This document shows, in pieces, positions 23,725-36,344 of a stretch of 64,000 nucleotides of DNA (the stretch's first letter is position 1; each line of letters begins with the position of its first letter). A program made the translations under genes and the position numbers. This DNA is from Paracentrotus lividus (taxonomy: Eukaryota; Echinodermata; Echinoidea; Camarodonta; Echinidae), in NCBI GenBank assembly GCA_940671915.1, contig CALNVZ010003426.1, forward strand, positions 30,148,343-30,212,342, written 5' to 3'. The notes below the pieces were generated by a model, which was given only the letters and a program-made list of their open reading frames with translations, made no database searches and was not told the DNA's origin.

Positions 23725-26052
23725 TTTATAAAGCCAAGGTAAATTTTACCTAATCGCATCATATGTCATGTGTTGGATGGCAATAAACAAAAGAAAGAAT
23801 ATAGACATCATTCATTGAATAGAAGGTTGATTTTCTTCTTGTCTCTTAACTTGAGAAAGGAGCGGGTATCTACATATTATCACATATGTTTTAATAAAAT
23901 AGGAATTTCGGTAAAGTTTTGTTCGTAACAAAATATATTAGAATATTTTACCATTTTGTTTTGGTACGATGTACCTCAGTTCCTATTCTAGAATAAAAAA
24001 ATATAAAAATGTATTGGCAAGGCAGAATCATAGACCAAGCAAACTGTTTCTCTACTGCTTAAATCATCAGTTATCACTAATATATAAAATATTTTCATTA
24101 AAAGTACAAAGTTAGAGTGAGAGTACGTCTCACTAATCGTCCAAGCAGACACGATGGTCAAAGTAAAACCGTGGAGTTACAAAGTCTTATGATTTATTGT
24201 TTTATAATTTCATGGTAAGAAACGGACTACTTACCACAGTAGTTGTTTCTATCATGTCACTACCATGGCTGTTATGCCATTGAAGGTTATCTAGCATTTC
24301 AAGGATCTCATTCATACACAACGACAGTGAGAGTGTTCTTATATTGACAGAAACCTAGGACACCAAGTAGCTCCCTGTGTCAATATTGAAGGAGCTAGTT
24401 TTGACAAGGGATTGGCGATCGTTAATACAACCGTACGTGGTAACAGTATGTTAAGGTAAGACAGATATATTTTTTAAACCTCTTAACTTTTTATTTGTAT
24501 CCTTCCTGAGAGGAATGTGTTATAAATATACCATAAATTGAAAAATAGACATCTAAACAAAAATAAATAATACAAAAAATAAAAAAAAGCATTTCGACGG
24601 GAATTTTGCCGAAAATAGTGTGCTGTTCTTAAATACACCATGGATAGAGTATTCCACGCACAAGCGATGAGCTTTTTGCCAAGAAAACAAAATGGATTGT
24701 TTAATCTTCTAATAGCTTTTTTGATTTTCCTAACCAAATTACATCGCCCAATACCTCATTTCATCCTTTACCAGCAATGACCAGCCATTTCGAACAACCC
24801 TTTAGTAGTACTTTGCAGAAAGGAAAACAATTGTTCAGCTGGCTAGAGTATTTCTGTATTAGATTGTCCTATTAACATTAATTCTGATGCACAAACAGTA
24901 ACGCTTTCATATCGGATCGCGAACAACAATTTATCTCCTGATTTCGCTCTTTACTGTTTTTACATTATGATAACAATCGGGACGGCTCTTCCTGGAAATT
25001 ATCCTAAATTTAATTCACAGACGACTGCCATATCATTTTATTGTTATTGAAAAACACAAGGAACATTTTCCTTTGATATTCATAAAGGCCTTTCCATTGC
25101 GAATATAAATTAATTTAAGGTACAGGACAATTGGCTGAAGGACTTATAAAAAACATCGAGATGTTTTGACATGCAATTACATAAAAATTTTCGTCTCGTA
25201 AATACTTTATTTGATATATCGGGAGCAACATGTAACAACGGCACAGTTTAAAAACATTTTGAGCAATGATTTCAGGATGAATTTGAAATCTGTTACTATT
25301 ATTGATTTAGTATACAATGCACTTTATATGTTTGCAAGGGTAATAATGTTTTTAGAATAAAAAGATGATTATGCAATTATACAATATATTGCAGCCAATC
25401 AAACAAGCCTTCCATAAATCGAAAATAATTTCGTCTTTCTCTTTATCATGCCTATCTTTCTCATAAAACATTTATCGTCCGTAACGTTTATATGATTCCC
25501 AAGTCGCCTCGCACTATTTTTGTTGATTTTTTTTCTGTCCCTCTCACCTTCTTATTTTTCTTACTTTATCTTCATCTGTCTGAATGGGCCCAGATTTGAT
25601 TTCCATCGTTTTTCAATAATTGTTTCTTTCGTCCAAGCTACCGCGACTGAGGGCTTCTAAAAGCTAGACGCCAAACATATTTGTCACATTAGTGCAATCT
25701 TGTGAAGAAAATCTTTATTCCATGGATTATTCGGAAGGAGAGAAGCATTTGACATTCGTTACATTTATGATAAACCTTTGAGTACATTCAGACAGGTAGG
25801 AATGGATTGAAATATAAACTGTTGAAAGAGGCCCAGATAAGTGATCACTTTCCCATGGGGAGGAATGAATATCTACAAATTGGAACAGGTTGGGATTTAT
25901 GATAGCAAGAGATAACGGCAAAGTGGACCTCTCATTGTTGGAGGAAACTTCATACCCTTTTCATAACGTTCAGTGCACTCTTAAATTCCCTGTCACACTG
26001 AGTGTCCAGACCGATTGTAAATAGAAAAGCCAAATGCATAATTGTTTAGGTG

Positions 26053-26089
<37 letters not shown>

Positions 26090-27656
26090 TTGTTGTTGAC
26101 GTCCTGGCTTAATTTGGGTGTGTATTCTTTTTTAAAATGTATTACATTAACTAATGGGTACAAAGCTAGAAAATTATACAATATAGAGAACGTCCCTATT
26201 GTTGAACGTTATTTACTCCCATTGCATGACTACATAAAACCTTGTTTAACTATCATGATTCATTTGGCTTCGCAAGTAAAATCACAGAATCCAACGCATT
26301 AACATTATATGTGTTAGTCTAATCGCTAATCATCAACTAATTCAGTTTTGAATGTTTAATCATTTTATGTTAGAATATGAACATAAATTTATGATCTTTA
26401 AGTTTGGTGACATCACCTAATCTGCAAGAACGTGTGCCTGAAAGCTTTAGTGTGACTGAAATATAATCGACTTACCACAATCCGACGATCCAGCTATCTC
26501 TACCAGCTCATCGCTTAATTCCTCCAGATCAAATCGCCGTCTCAAGTTGACTAAATCTGGATAAGCGTCCACTTGAATATGGAGAATGGTAAATGTTGGC
26601 CCGAATACCCGTCGGTATCTGGTGTCGCCTCACAATGTGCTTATCCAGGTCAAAACCTCATCAAAGTTTATCCCCTTTTCCGAAATGGATTCTACCCCGA
26701 GAGCCGAAGCTGTCTGGAAAGATATTTAAAGACATACTTTGGTTGAGTGTTCGTTATATTTGAAAATATAACTGTCTGTTGTATTTCGTTACGCAACCAA
26801 AAGTTATAAAACAGAAAATAAACTAAGAAATTACGATCTAAGGAAATCGTCAAACCTTGCTGCATTTTAGCTGAGCAGACAAGATGTTAAATACGAGCCT
26901 TCCCTCGCGATAACGCACTAAAATATGCATTATCAATTTATCATTCGAGGGATTTTGGTGACTGTATAAGATGAAATGCTTTGATGCCCTCAAGCTGATT
27001 TATTATATATTCATTTCATTCCACCCGTCTTGGTGCGTGTTCTTCGTCTAAACCTTTACCATGTTATAACGATTTCCTTTATGTCTTCGTATTTTCCATT
27101 TACGTGTTAGAGATATTTCGCACTTTGTTCTAAATCAATTTATTTTAACTCGAAATGCATTGTTATTGTAATGACTGCAAAAAGCATTTTATAATACAAG
27201 GATGCTCTCCGCGGATGCAAAGCGACATAATTACGGTATCTTGGAGAGCGTAGTATTATATAAACAACAGCGGATTCATGATTTGGAATGGGGAGGGGGA
27301 GGGGAGGTTGAGGACGTAGACGTCATTTTTATAAATGCGCCCTGCATTTATGCATTAATATATGCTTAACTTTCAAGCAACTTTGCTTTTTATAACCTTG
27401 TTATCTCTCCCGGTGCTCACTTTATACTGCTGCCTGAAACTGTGGAGTCCATTGTGTCAGGACTAAATGCACCTTCGTGCTTTCATTTGACAATTCAGAC
27501 TGGACTACAGTGGGATTGTATTCCATGCAATCTCTTAATCAAATTCCTAAATAACCCGCCGCAATATTCAAGTAAGAGGGGACGCATTTATTTATATCGC
27601 AAGAAGCAACACATACACCGTCTTAGAAACAAAGTTGGCGCTTTGGAGTCCTTGTA
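23725..27656. other. Unannotated interior of duplicated segment, copy 2
   Basis: Counterpart of 14722-18602, with no recognised gene. Contains the poly(T) at 26055-26088 and another stray CCCTGTCACACTGAG near 25990. Confidence 0.5.
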
Positions 27657-27726
27657 CAGACCATGCGCGTATTCTGGGGGGGGCTTTACGGGCCCGGGCC
27701 CCCCGGGGGGCGCGCAGGGGGGCGCC

Positions 27727-27918
27727 GAAAAGAGGAAGAAAAAGGGAGAAAAGGAAAGAAAAAGAAGAAGAAGCAAAAGGAGGAAAAAAAAGAGAAGGGG
27801 AAAGAGAAGGGAAAAAGGGGGAAAAGAGGAAGAAGAGGAAGGAAGAAAAAAAAAAAAGAAAAGAAGAGAAAGAGAGAGAAGGGGAAAAAGGAAGAGGGGG
27901 GAAGGGGGGCCCTTTAAA
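27727..27918. repeat. Polypurine tract
   Basis: Almost pure A/G on the plus strand for about 190 bp (GAAAAG, GGAAGA and similar). The Lys/Arg/Glu-rich frames on one strand and Phe/Ser/Leu-rich frames on the other are composition artefacts. The same tract is at about 18675-18860. Long homopurine runs can form triplex DNA. Confidence 0.9.
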
Positions 27919-27924
27919 AAAAAG

Positions 27925-28985
27925 GGGGAGGGGGCGCCAAATCGACAGTAAACTAAGGGGCGCCAAATGACCTTAAACTTAGGGCACCCAATCGACCTTA
28001 AACATTAGGGGGGGGGGGCCAAATCGACCTTAAATTTAGGGGGCGCCAAATCGACAGTAAACTAAGGGGCGTCAAATTGACCTTAAACTTAGGGGCGCCA
28101 AATGGACCTTAAATTCGGGGGCGCCAAATCGACCTTTAATATAGGGGGGCGCCAAAATCGACAGTAAACTAAGGGGTGCAAATTGACCTTAAACTTGGGG
28201 GCGCCAATGACTTAAATTTAGGGGGGCGCCAAATCGACATTAAACTACGGGAGAGCCAAATTGACCTGAAGCTGAGGGGGCGCCGAACCGACCTTAAACT
28301 AAGTAAGGGCGCCAAATTGAAAAAGGGGAGGGGAAGGGGCGCCCTTTAAAAAATTTAGGGGGCGCCAAATCGGCAGTTAACTAAGCAACGCCAATAAACT
28401 TAGGGGTGCCGAATGGACCTTAATCTAAGGGGTGCCAAATTGAGCTTAAACCTAGGGGCGCCAAATTGACCTTCAACATAGGTGGGACGCCAAATCGACC
28501 TTAAACTTAGCGGCTCTAAATCGACCTTAAATTTAGGGGGGCGCCAAATCAAACTTAAAATTAGAAAGGCGCCAAAGTGAGCTTAACGTGGGGGCGCCAA
28601 ATTGACCCGAAACTTAGATAGGGGCGCCAAATCGACCTTAAACTTAGGGCGCTAAATCGACCCTAGATTTAGGAGGGGCGCAAAGTCGACCTTAAACCTA
28701 GGGGCGCAAAATCGACCTTAAATTTAGGGGACGCCAAATCGAATTTAAACCTAGAGGGGCGCCAAAATGATCGTAAACGTAAGGGCGTCAAATTTAGATC
28801 AAATGTAGGGGCGCAAAAATGATCTGAAACTTAAGGGGCGCTGAATTGACCTGAGACTTAAGGGCGCTGATTTAACCTGAAGTTAAGGGGGTGCCAAATC
28901 GATCTTAAATTAAAGGACGCCAGATTGATCTCCAATGTAGGGGCGCCGAATTGACCTGAGACTTAGGGGTGCCAAATTTATCTTA
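27925..28985. repeat. GGCGCC minisatellite array
   Basis: About 38 degenerate units of roughly 27-28 bp with the consensus GGGGCGCCAAATCGACCTTA followed by AACTTA. Units vary at CGACCTT/CGACAGT/TGACCTT, with occasional extra Gs and one short interruption near 28320-28360. GGCGCC is a self-complementary hexamer, so each unit carries a small dyad. The partial copy is at about 18860-19773. Confidence 0.9.
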
Positions 28986-29004
28986 AATGATTTCAAGTTA
29001 ATAT

Positions 29005-29975
29005 ATCGAAAAATTTCGGCTCGCGCTTCGCACTCGCATTATTTAATGAGATATGTATCTTCTTCATAAGCATGGCATTAGAAAAAGCTTAAAAAGCACT
29101 GTTTTCAGGTTGATTTAACAAGATAATATGTATCTTCCTTATAAACTTAGCATAAAGACGCTTTAAAAATGCTTTGTTTTCAGGTTGATATTTTATCAAA
29201 AATTTTCGGCTCGCGCTTCGCGCTCGCATTGTTTAATTAGATAAGTATCTTCTTAAAAAGCATAGCACACACACAAAAACTTTCAATGCAGTTTTAGGTT
29301 GATATATCTAAAATGGTCAGCTCGCACTTCGCGCTCACATTGTTTAGTGAGATAAATTGTATCTTCCTTATAAACATAGCATAAAAACGCTTAAAAATCC
29401 ACTGTTTTCAGGTTGATATAATTTATTATCACAAATTTTCGGCTCGCGCTTTGCGCTCGCATTGTTTAATGCGATAAGTTTCTTCTTAAAAAGCTTAGCA
29501 CAAGAAAAAAAAACTTTCAATGCAGTGTTTTTAGGTTAATATATCTAAAATTTTCAGCTCGTGCTTCGCGCTCGCATTGTTTAGTGAGATAATATGTATC
29601 TTCCTTTAATATAAACATAGCATAAAAACGCTTAAAAATCCACTGTTTCCAGGTTGATCTAATTTATTATCACAAATTTCGGCTCGCGCTTCGCGCTCGC
29701 ATTGCTTAATGATATAAGTATTTCTTTATGAGCTTAGCATAAAGAACGCTTAAAATTCAATGTTTCAGGTGATATAGCAAAAATCGGCTCGCGCTTCGCG
29801 CTCCGCATTATTGATTTATACATTTGCTTGTCATTAAAAAAAAAGATTAAGTTAATTAAGTGTCTATAGGCCTATACACTTTGTAACAGCACCACCCCCT
29901 GCGCTAAGCTTTCAAACCGCTGATCAGGTTGATATAGCAAAAAAAAAATCGGCTCGCGCTTCGCGCTCGCATTAT
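29005..29975. repeat. ~115-bp satellite array with GCTCGCGCTTCGCGCTCGC core
   Basis: Eight cores start near 29010, 29208, 29318, 29441, 29556, 29683, 29785 and 29950; typical spacing is 102-127 bp. The linker reads approximately CATTGTTTAATGAGATAAGT, ATCTTCTTATAAGCATAGCA, TAAAAACGCTTAAAAATCCA and CTGTTTTCAGGTTGATATA. The last unit is followed by a diverged duplicate of 29815-29920, and one more core lies near 30258. Confidence 0.9.
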
Positions 29976-30532
29976 TGATTTAATACATTTGCTTGTTCAT
30001 TAAAAAAAAGATTAGTTAATTAAGGTCTATAGTCCTATACATTTGTAACAGCCACCCACCCCCCTGCGCTAAGCTTTCAACGCTGATCAAGGGAAATTTT
30101 GGGTAGAAAAAAATCCGCCCCCCCCCCCCTGATGGCGAATGCTGGATGCCGCCCCTGCGTTCATATGATATTCTGATAAAGAGCTAAACAAAATTGATAC
30201 CCCTAATTGCTTAGAATTCTTTGCTTTCTCATCGTAAAGTTGAGGGGAAAAATCTGATCGCGCTTCGCGCTCGTATTTAGAAATATTCGTATTTCATCTA
30301 TAGCGGTAATACCTCATATCCATGAACTCACCATGGGCAAGTATTAAATAAAAAAATAAAAAAATCAAATAAATTGTTATTAAAAATCCTTCAACATACA
30401 TTTAAGCCGTAGGCCTATGTTTGCCTGGCCGAGGGGGGGGGGGAGGGGCGCCATATTTTGAAAAGTACACAGGGGCGCCAAATTCACGTCGGGCCCCCCG
30501 GGTTGCGGAATCCTGGATACGCGCCTGCAGAC

Positions 30533-33079
30533 GTACGTAATTTATCAATTTATAGTTAATTCAACTTTTCCCTTACGACAGTGACACTATATTTTCAACA
30601 ATGACTGGCACATGACAGGAAATAAGGCTTCGAATGTAAAATATTCTCGTGAGAAGGAACATCTATTTTAGTGGTAAATTACTTCCGTCAGGCACTCACG
30701 TAATGCTAAGGACTGGAGTCCATGTGTTTAAATGGTGAGAACATCTTGAGATCTGGGCGATCAATAGATAGCGGGTAGTGGAAATGGGTTGATGCTTCCA
30801 TAATGGAACAGTATAATATCCTAAGGGAACGAAATAATGTAATTTCCCCGAAGAAACAGATCAGGGAAGAAAAAAGAAAGGGAAAAAAATACACCGCGAA
30901 ATATATTTGGTCACCTAAATTCGTCATGCTCTTTAAAATTTTTTTTTTTTTACAGATTTCCCCCCTGTTATCTAGCATCAAATATCAATTTCTCGAATGA
31001 TATTTTGTCCTTACGTAATGATTAGAATCTAAAGATTAAAAAGGGACGATTCGTTGAACATAACGGGAGTTATTATTTTATCCTATAACATTACATAACA
31101 TAGTGTTACATAACATTTAGAACATACAAAACTTTCTTAATCACGCCGGCCTTAAAGTAGACACACGGAGAAAATACGCAATATTTGCTAATAATGGCCA
31201 AATTACATGTTACTGAATAGATTTTCCTTCGTTTATACGATTGACATGCTGAAAATGACTTCAATCTCTCAGAAATAGCTGTAAATGGTTTTTAGCGTTT
31301 TTGTTTAATCCGCCCCCAAATGGGCCGATCGGCGTGCGGAGGAGCTCCTAGTTTGTGACGTCGCACCTTGGACAGCTCGAACAACAGCTAGCTGATCCGA
31401 GTTTGCGCGCGCAGCTTGATGCATAAACAGCTTGCTCGCACTGTACTAGCTTGCTACAGCCGCTGTGTCTCGGATTAATATGGCTCTTTTATCACAACTG
31501 ATTTCATCATTGGACAAATAATACAGGGTTGTATATCCTTAGAATATCGTGTTTTGAGATATTGTTAACGATTGTGATTAATTTGTAGATTTGAACTTGC
31601 TGCGATAGATTTTTGAAGAGTTTGCAATCATGATAAAAGCACGAATTGCCTTGCTCAGCTCATCTCTCACCGAGGAGGGGCCGGGAACGGTGCGGCCCGT
31701 TGGTTGTTGGTGAATCGTTTAATTTGCCCATTGACATTGGGAGATATAATGCTTGAAATTCCACGTAAATTTATAGCGACTTCATTCTTAAGAAGACTTA
31801 TTCTGTGTTGAATCTATATTGATTTTAATATGATTTTTTTTTTAAATATGAATCCCTCCAAATAAGGTTTTAGAGCAAAATATAATGCCACCGTCATGAC
31901 TTTCCAAACTAACTTAAACGGATTAACACTACCATCATTAATTTGACGAGGTGGTCATGTCACATTTCCTCCAAAATTCCTTATTTATCGAAATTCAATG
32001 GCTAAAAGACCAGAAACTTCCTTAAAATAAAATCAATATATATTGAAGAGACAGAATATTTAAGAATCAATGATGTAAGCATTGAATTGTTTGCAATATT
32101 TACAGTCTACTAATTTAGTTTGGCTTAATTCTTACACACGCAACGGGATGGGGTAGTGTATATCAGTCCGGCAGGAGCGGATGGAATATACAGTCGTCTC
32201 TCGTAAGACTGCTGTTTTTATCACAAATGCAAAATCTGTCAAATTCATTGCAACAAGGTCGAATCTACAAAATATTGTTATTTCATTCTGAACAATATCT
32301 AAAACCGTGAAAAAAAAAGGGTCACATACTGTAACTGAAGAACTAAGGAGCTACGTATTCCATCCAAAAGTTTGGACGAATTAGATAGCTAACGGATGAA
32401 ATTATCTCGGGATCTGCATAGCACAATAATATAAAGACTTACAAAACCAAATGAACAATTTCAAGATTATGATAACCTTATAGCTTATCATATAGATATA
32501 TAGGATTATTGGTTACAATAATTTGTCATATATGACAACAAAACTAAAAGTGTGATTTGAACAGTCCACAATGAATACAATGTCACTTTGTTTTATTATC
32601 TTTTTTTTTCACTCACTCTCGTGCTGAGGATACTTCTAATTATATGTTAATATAATGAAAAATAATACATCATTGGAACGGATTAACATGAATATATAGA
32701 TAAATGGTAGCTAGAGGAACAGTCGGCAAGAGAGATCACCTTTGACCAGTTAGTCAGGGCCTGGGAGAAGCATGAGATGAGAAGAGAGAAAGAAAGTTTT
32801 CAAGAATCAGATTGTGCAATGTACGCGATATGGCACAGTGCAGGATATACATGTATAAACGTGCATACAGTGGACACGGTACAGGTGCCCAAGGTGTGAC
32901 GTCATAATCTCGACGCCCTTGCGGGGTACCGCTGAAGCCTGAAAATGGGGGCCCTTCTTTGAAAGGTGATAACTCCCGATCTAAAACAGATTTTGACAAG
33001 GGGTTTAGATATTCTGAATCAGTAAAGATTTTTCGTTGCAGTGGTATGAATTTCGTTGCAATTAAAAGCAGTTTTGACT
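30533..33079. other. Unannotated stretch
   Basis: No gene recognised. It includes a locally GC-richer patch at about 31310-31480 with a TGACGTCGCA CRE-like site, repeated AGCTTG words and AGCTAGCTGATC, and a TGACGTCA palindrome near 32899. These could be regulatory or part of an unrecognised repeat; the sequence alone does not decide. Confidence 0.4.
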
Positions 33080-34632
33080 CTCCAGTTGTCTACTTTAATA
33101 CGACAGGTCAGGAATATTAATATCATCCAATAGTAGGCCTATATCAATATCTCCTGAAGATAACATGAATAAAATTGATAATAGATCTTTAATTGTCTTT
33201 TTCTACGATTATATCACAGTTCATTGATTCTCAAATATTTTAAGAACTTAATATATAGATTCTAGATCCTATAATGTAATCATTATCATTATTGTACCAG
33301 AGTTTCTGGAACTGAAATAACCCAAAAACTTACTCTCTACTGAAGATAGCATGAATACAATTGATTCTAGATCCCCTTTTTTTTGGGTCTTTTTGTTTGA
33401 ATATGTCGCAGTTTGGGCTTACCAAAATCCTCTAATAATTCAATATCTACTGAAGATAGCATAAAACAAAAACAAATTTGATTGATCCTTTATTCCTGTC
33501 TATTCCTTCGTAATATTGATAAAATCCATTTGATTAATATTTAGTTAAGATAGTATGCATGAAAGAAAATTAAAAATAATCATGCATTCCTTCTAGTCAT
33601 GTATATCAAACCACAGTTCTTTGTTACTGAAAACACCCCGCAATTTAATCTAGATAGCTTTAAAAGAAAATTCGACTGATCCAAGGTCATCAGAAGTCAT
33701 TTGTATTACTACACAGTTCATGTATACTGAAATGGAATCATGCAATTACTTAATATCTACTGAAGATAGCGTAAATAAAAGGACATTCAGTTGATTCTAG
33801 AACGTATTTATTATCAATCTGTACTATTATATCACATTTCATGCATAATGAAATCATCTAATAACTTAATATCTACTGAAGATAGCAAAGATGAAAGGAC
33901 ATTTGATTTATATCACAGTGCATGGATTCTCATATCATCCAATACTTTAAAATATACTGATAAAGCATCGATACCAATTTAAAAAAAAATCAGAACATAA
34001 CTGCTCATTAATCATTTGAACTGTATCACAGTTAGTGGATAATTAAATCTTTAGGTTACACAGGCCTAATTACTTCGAAGACACCAAAAATGTGAGTGCG
34101 AGCCAACCCAAAGACAAAATAACTAATTTCAAACGCCAGATTGACGAAAATGTATTAATTTTAAATTTCCCAGGAAAGCAAGACTTGGACACTCTTTGCA
34201 CAAAATGGGAAATATCTAGGCAGTTGTTTTGGAACTATATGACGAGCGTGAATGTAGAAGCCAATTTACTGCCTCCAACTTCCTATCCAACAGTGTCCGC
34301 GAGAGGGCGCTATATTTTCTTGTTTATTGAAAAATCGAGCTGGCTATGCCTATGTTTTGAGACCAACAGTGAGAAGATGAGTAAATTGTCTTTAAATTAC
34401 TACTTGACATTAGTTAGCCCAATTTTCACCCTTTTCTCTGCTAACGTTTCGATATCTAAAATTAACACACGAGTCAAGGGGGAAATATTTACCGCTGTGA
34501 AACCTTTAGATAATTTTACTATTTTATTATGATCGCTTTAATTTTTCTGAAGACAGATAATCAGTTTATGGTATGCATTCTATGCATTTTCCAGATGTAT
34601 TCTAGGGTTAGCTGATTTGTTTTTTTTTTAGT

Positions 34633-34668
<36 letters not shown>

Positions 34669-36260
34669 CCACATAAAATTATCTTTTACGGATTTAAAAC
34701 GGATTTTGTCCATATCATCTTTAGTCATTTGCATTAGACCACAATTCATGGATACTGAAATTTCTACAGGGAATTCATACAGCAAACCATTTTGATTGAC
34801 CTACTTGGAACACCCCTTGTGAGATTGCGAGAAACCCAGCTGTCAATGTTTGATTGTTGGTGGCCTAGTTACCTATTATCTGAAATTACATGTTAAATAC
34901 AAGCAAATATATATAAATAAAAGAACATCCACTGATCCTAGATCCTAAATCGTATCGAGTCGTATGATAATATCCCAGTTCATGATTACTGAAGACATCC
35001 GGTAATTAAAATCTTATAAAGATGCGTTAATATATATATATATATATTTTTGCATGATCCCATATGACATTGTCTTTAATTCTTTGCATTACACCAGAGT
35101 TCAAATCCTAGATCCTATGTAGTCACTCGTATTACACAACATATTCTGGATATCAGTCGATTACTTAATATCTACAGAAGATACCATGAATAAAATGAAA
35201 TGTTAAAAAGCCATGGTCCTGTGTTCTCATTTGTATTTTGCAACAGTTTAAAGGTAATGAAATAATCCGATAACTCAACAGCTACTGAAAATAGCATGTA
35301 TACAAAAAAAAGGCAAATAGTAGATCCTCTCTAGTCATTTGTAGTTAACAACTGTAAATGAAGATTGAAATCATAAAAAAAACTTTTATCTACTTAATAT
35401 AGCATGGGTGAGGAGGGGAATAAGAAATTTGATCAATCTTAGCTCTTATCTGATCACTTGTTTTCATTTGAAGTTCATAGATACAAGAACTGAAATAAAC
35501 CGCTAACTTCATATCTACTGAAGATAGCATGCATAAAGTGATATTCAACCGATCCTACCTCCCCTTTACTTTTTTTTTTATCAGATCAAAGTTCGTGGAT
35601 ATTTCATAATATCTCCTGAAGGTATCATGAATGAAAAATAAAAATTGATCCATGCCCTCAATTTTTTCATAGAACTTTTCATGGATACTAATATTATCCG
35701 ATCATTCAACATCCACTAGCATAGATAGCAAAGTAGTAAAAAAAGAAAAAGAAAAAAGGACTCATCTAGAATGCCTCAAGTCACTTGTATACATCAAAAT
35801 AAATATCATGTACATAATAACTGAAATAAGCAAATGACTTAATATCTACTAAAGATTTGTTTTAAATGTATACACATTTACTGATACAAGACCCTCGCTA
35901 GTCCCTTTTTTATTGATTATTATCAAAACACTGTTCATGGATAAGGAGCACACCTGATAATTAAATATCTACATGAATTAGCATAACCGAAAATAATATT
36001 TTAGTGATATTTTTAGTAGTCATATGTATCTAAACCACATTTCATTGATACTGAGATAATTCAAGCTACCTGTACTGAAAATCGCATTTATAAAAGGATA
36101 TTTTGTTAATCCTAGATAATTTTAGTCTTTCATATTATACAACAGTTTACTGAAATCATCCGATAACTTAATATCTACTGAAGATAGCATTACAAAGGGA
36201 AATTTGATTGATCCTTGATCATTTCTCGTCACTTTTTCTAAACCAAAATTTAGGGATACT
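33080..36260. repeat. Highly degenerate ~105-bp tandem array
   Basis: The phrase CTACTGAAGATAGCATGAAT or a variant recurs near 33155, 33340, 33453, 33550, 33760, 33872, 33955, 35175, 35282, 35392, 35517, 35612, 35720, 35855, 36070 and 36176, usually about 95-125 bp apart. Between them come TTGATTGATCCTAGATCC, AGTCATTTGTAT and CACAGTTCATGGATACTGAA in that order. The region 34040-34560 shows the unit poorly or not at all. The open frame at 34092-34532 has a GTG rather than ATG start and no domain. Confidence 0.8.
34637..34666. repeat. Poly(A) run
   Basis: 30 consecutive A inside the degenerate array, with poly(T) 8 bases upstream. Confidence 0.95.
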
Positions 36261-36300
36261 GAACACTTTCTGCTCACACAAACTTCTCTTTTCCCCCTAG

Positions 36301-36344
36301 GATTCAAAACCATGAGATGTGATCAAAACGGCAGAAATGGTCAG
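36301..36344 (+). CDS. Candidate 44-bp internal exon
   Basis: A pyrimidine-rich tract (CTTCTCTTTTCCCCCTAG) ends at 36300, and a consensus donor, CAG followed by GTAAGTAC, starts at 36345. One frame is open across the 44 bp: two bases, then 14 codons including FKTMRCDQNGRNGQ, ending in phase 0. The left edge coincides with the end of the ~105-bp array. No homologous protein is recognised and no neighbouring exon was found. The splice signals are better than average, but such pairs also occur by chance. It could equally be a non-coding exon. Confidence 0.25.

Larger units (their letters stand above)
27662..30527. mobile_element. Transposon-like element made of tandem repeats
   Basis: The ends are imperfect inverted repeats: CATGCGCGTATTCTGG on the left, and CAGGCGCGTATCCAGG read inward from the right (13 of 16 identical). 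CAGAC flanks both sides (27657-27661 and 30528-30532), which fits a 5-bp target-site duplication. The body holds, in order, a G/C-run block, a polypurine tract, a ~27-bp GGCGCC minisatellite, a ~115-bp CGCTTCGCGC satellite, and a final G-rich block with two more GGCGCC words. No transposase is visible, so it would be non-autonomous. The CAGG...GATCCAGG style of end resembles some hAT-like elements, but a 5-bp duplication would not be standard for them. Confidence 0.6.

Noticed and set aside
29005..29975. Possible CRISPR array because of a conserved palindromic core at regular intervals
   Set aside because: The 'spacers' are nearly identical to each other, so this is a satellite array; the genome is eukaryotic.
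31310..31480. A CpG-rich promoter with a CRE-like site
   Set aside because: No TATA/initiator arrangement followed by a coding exon was found; a lone TGACGTC and modest GC are not sufficient.
34092..34532. 146-codon frame, the longest outside retroelements in its region
   Set aside because: No ATG start, no recognised domain, flanked by degenerate tandem repeat, and no splice context; chance remains the simplest reading.
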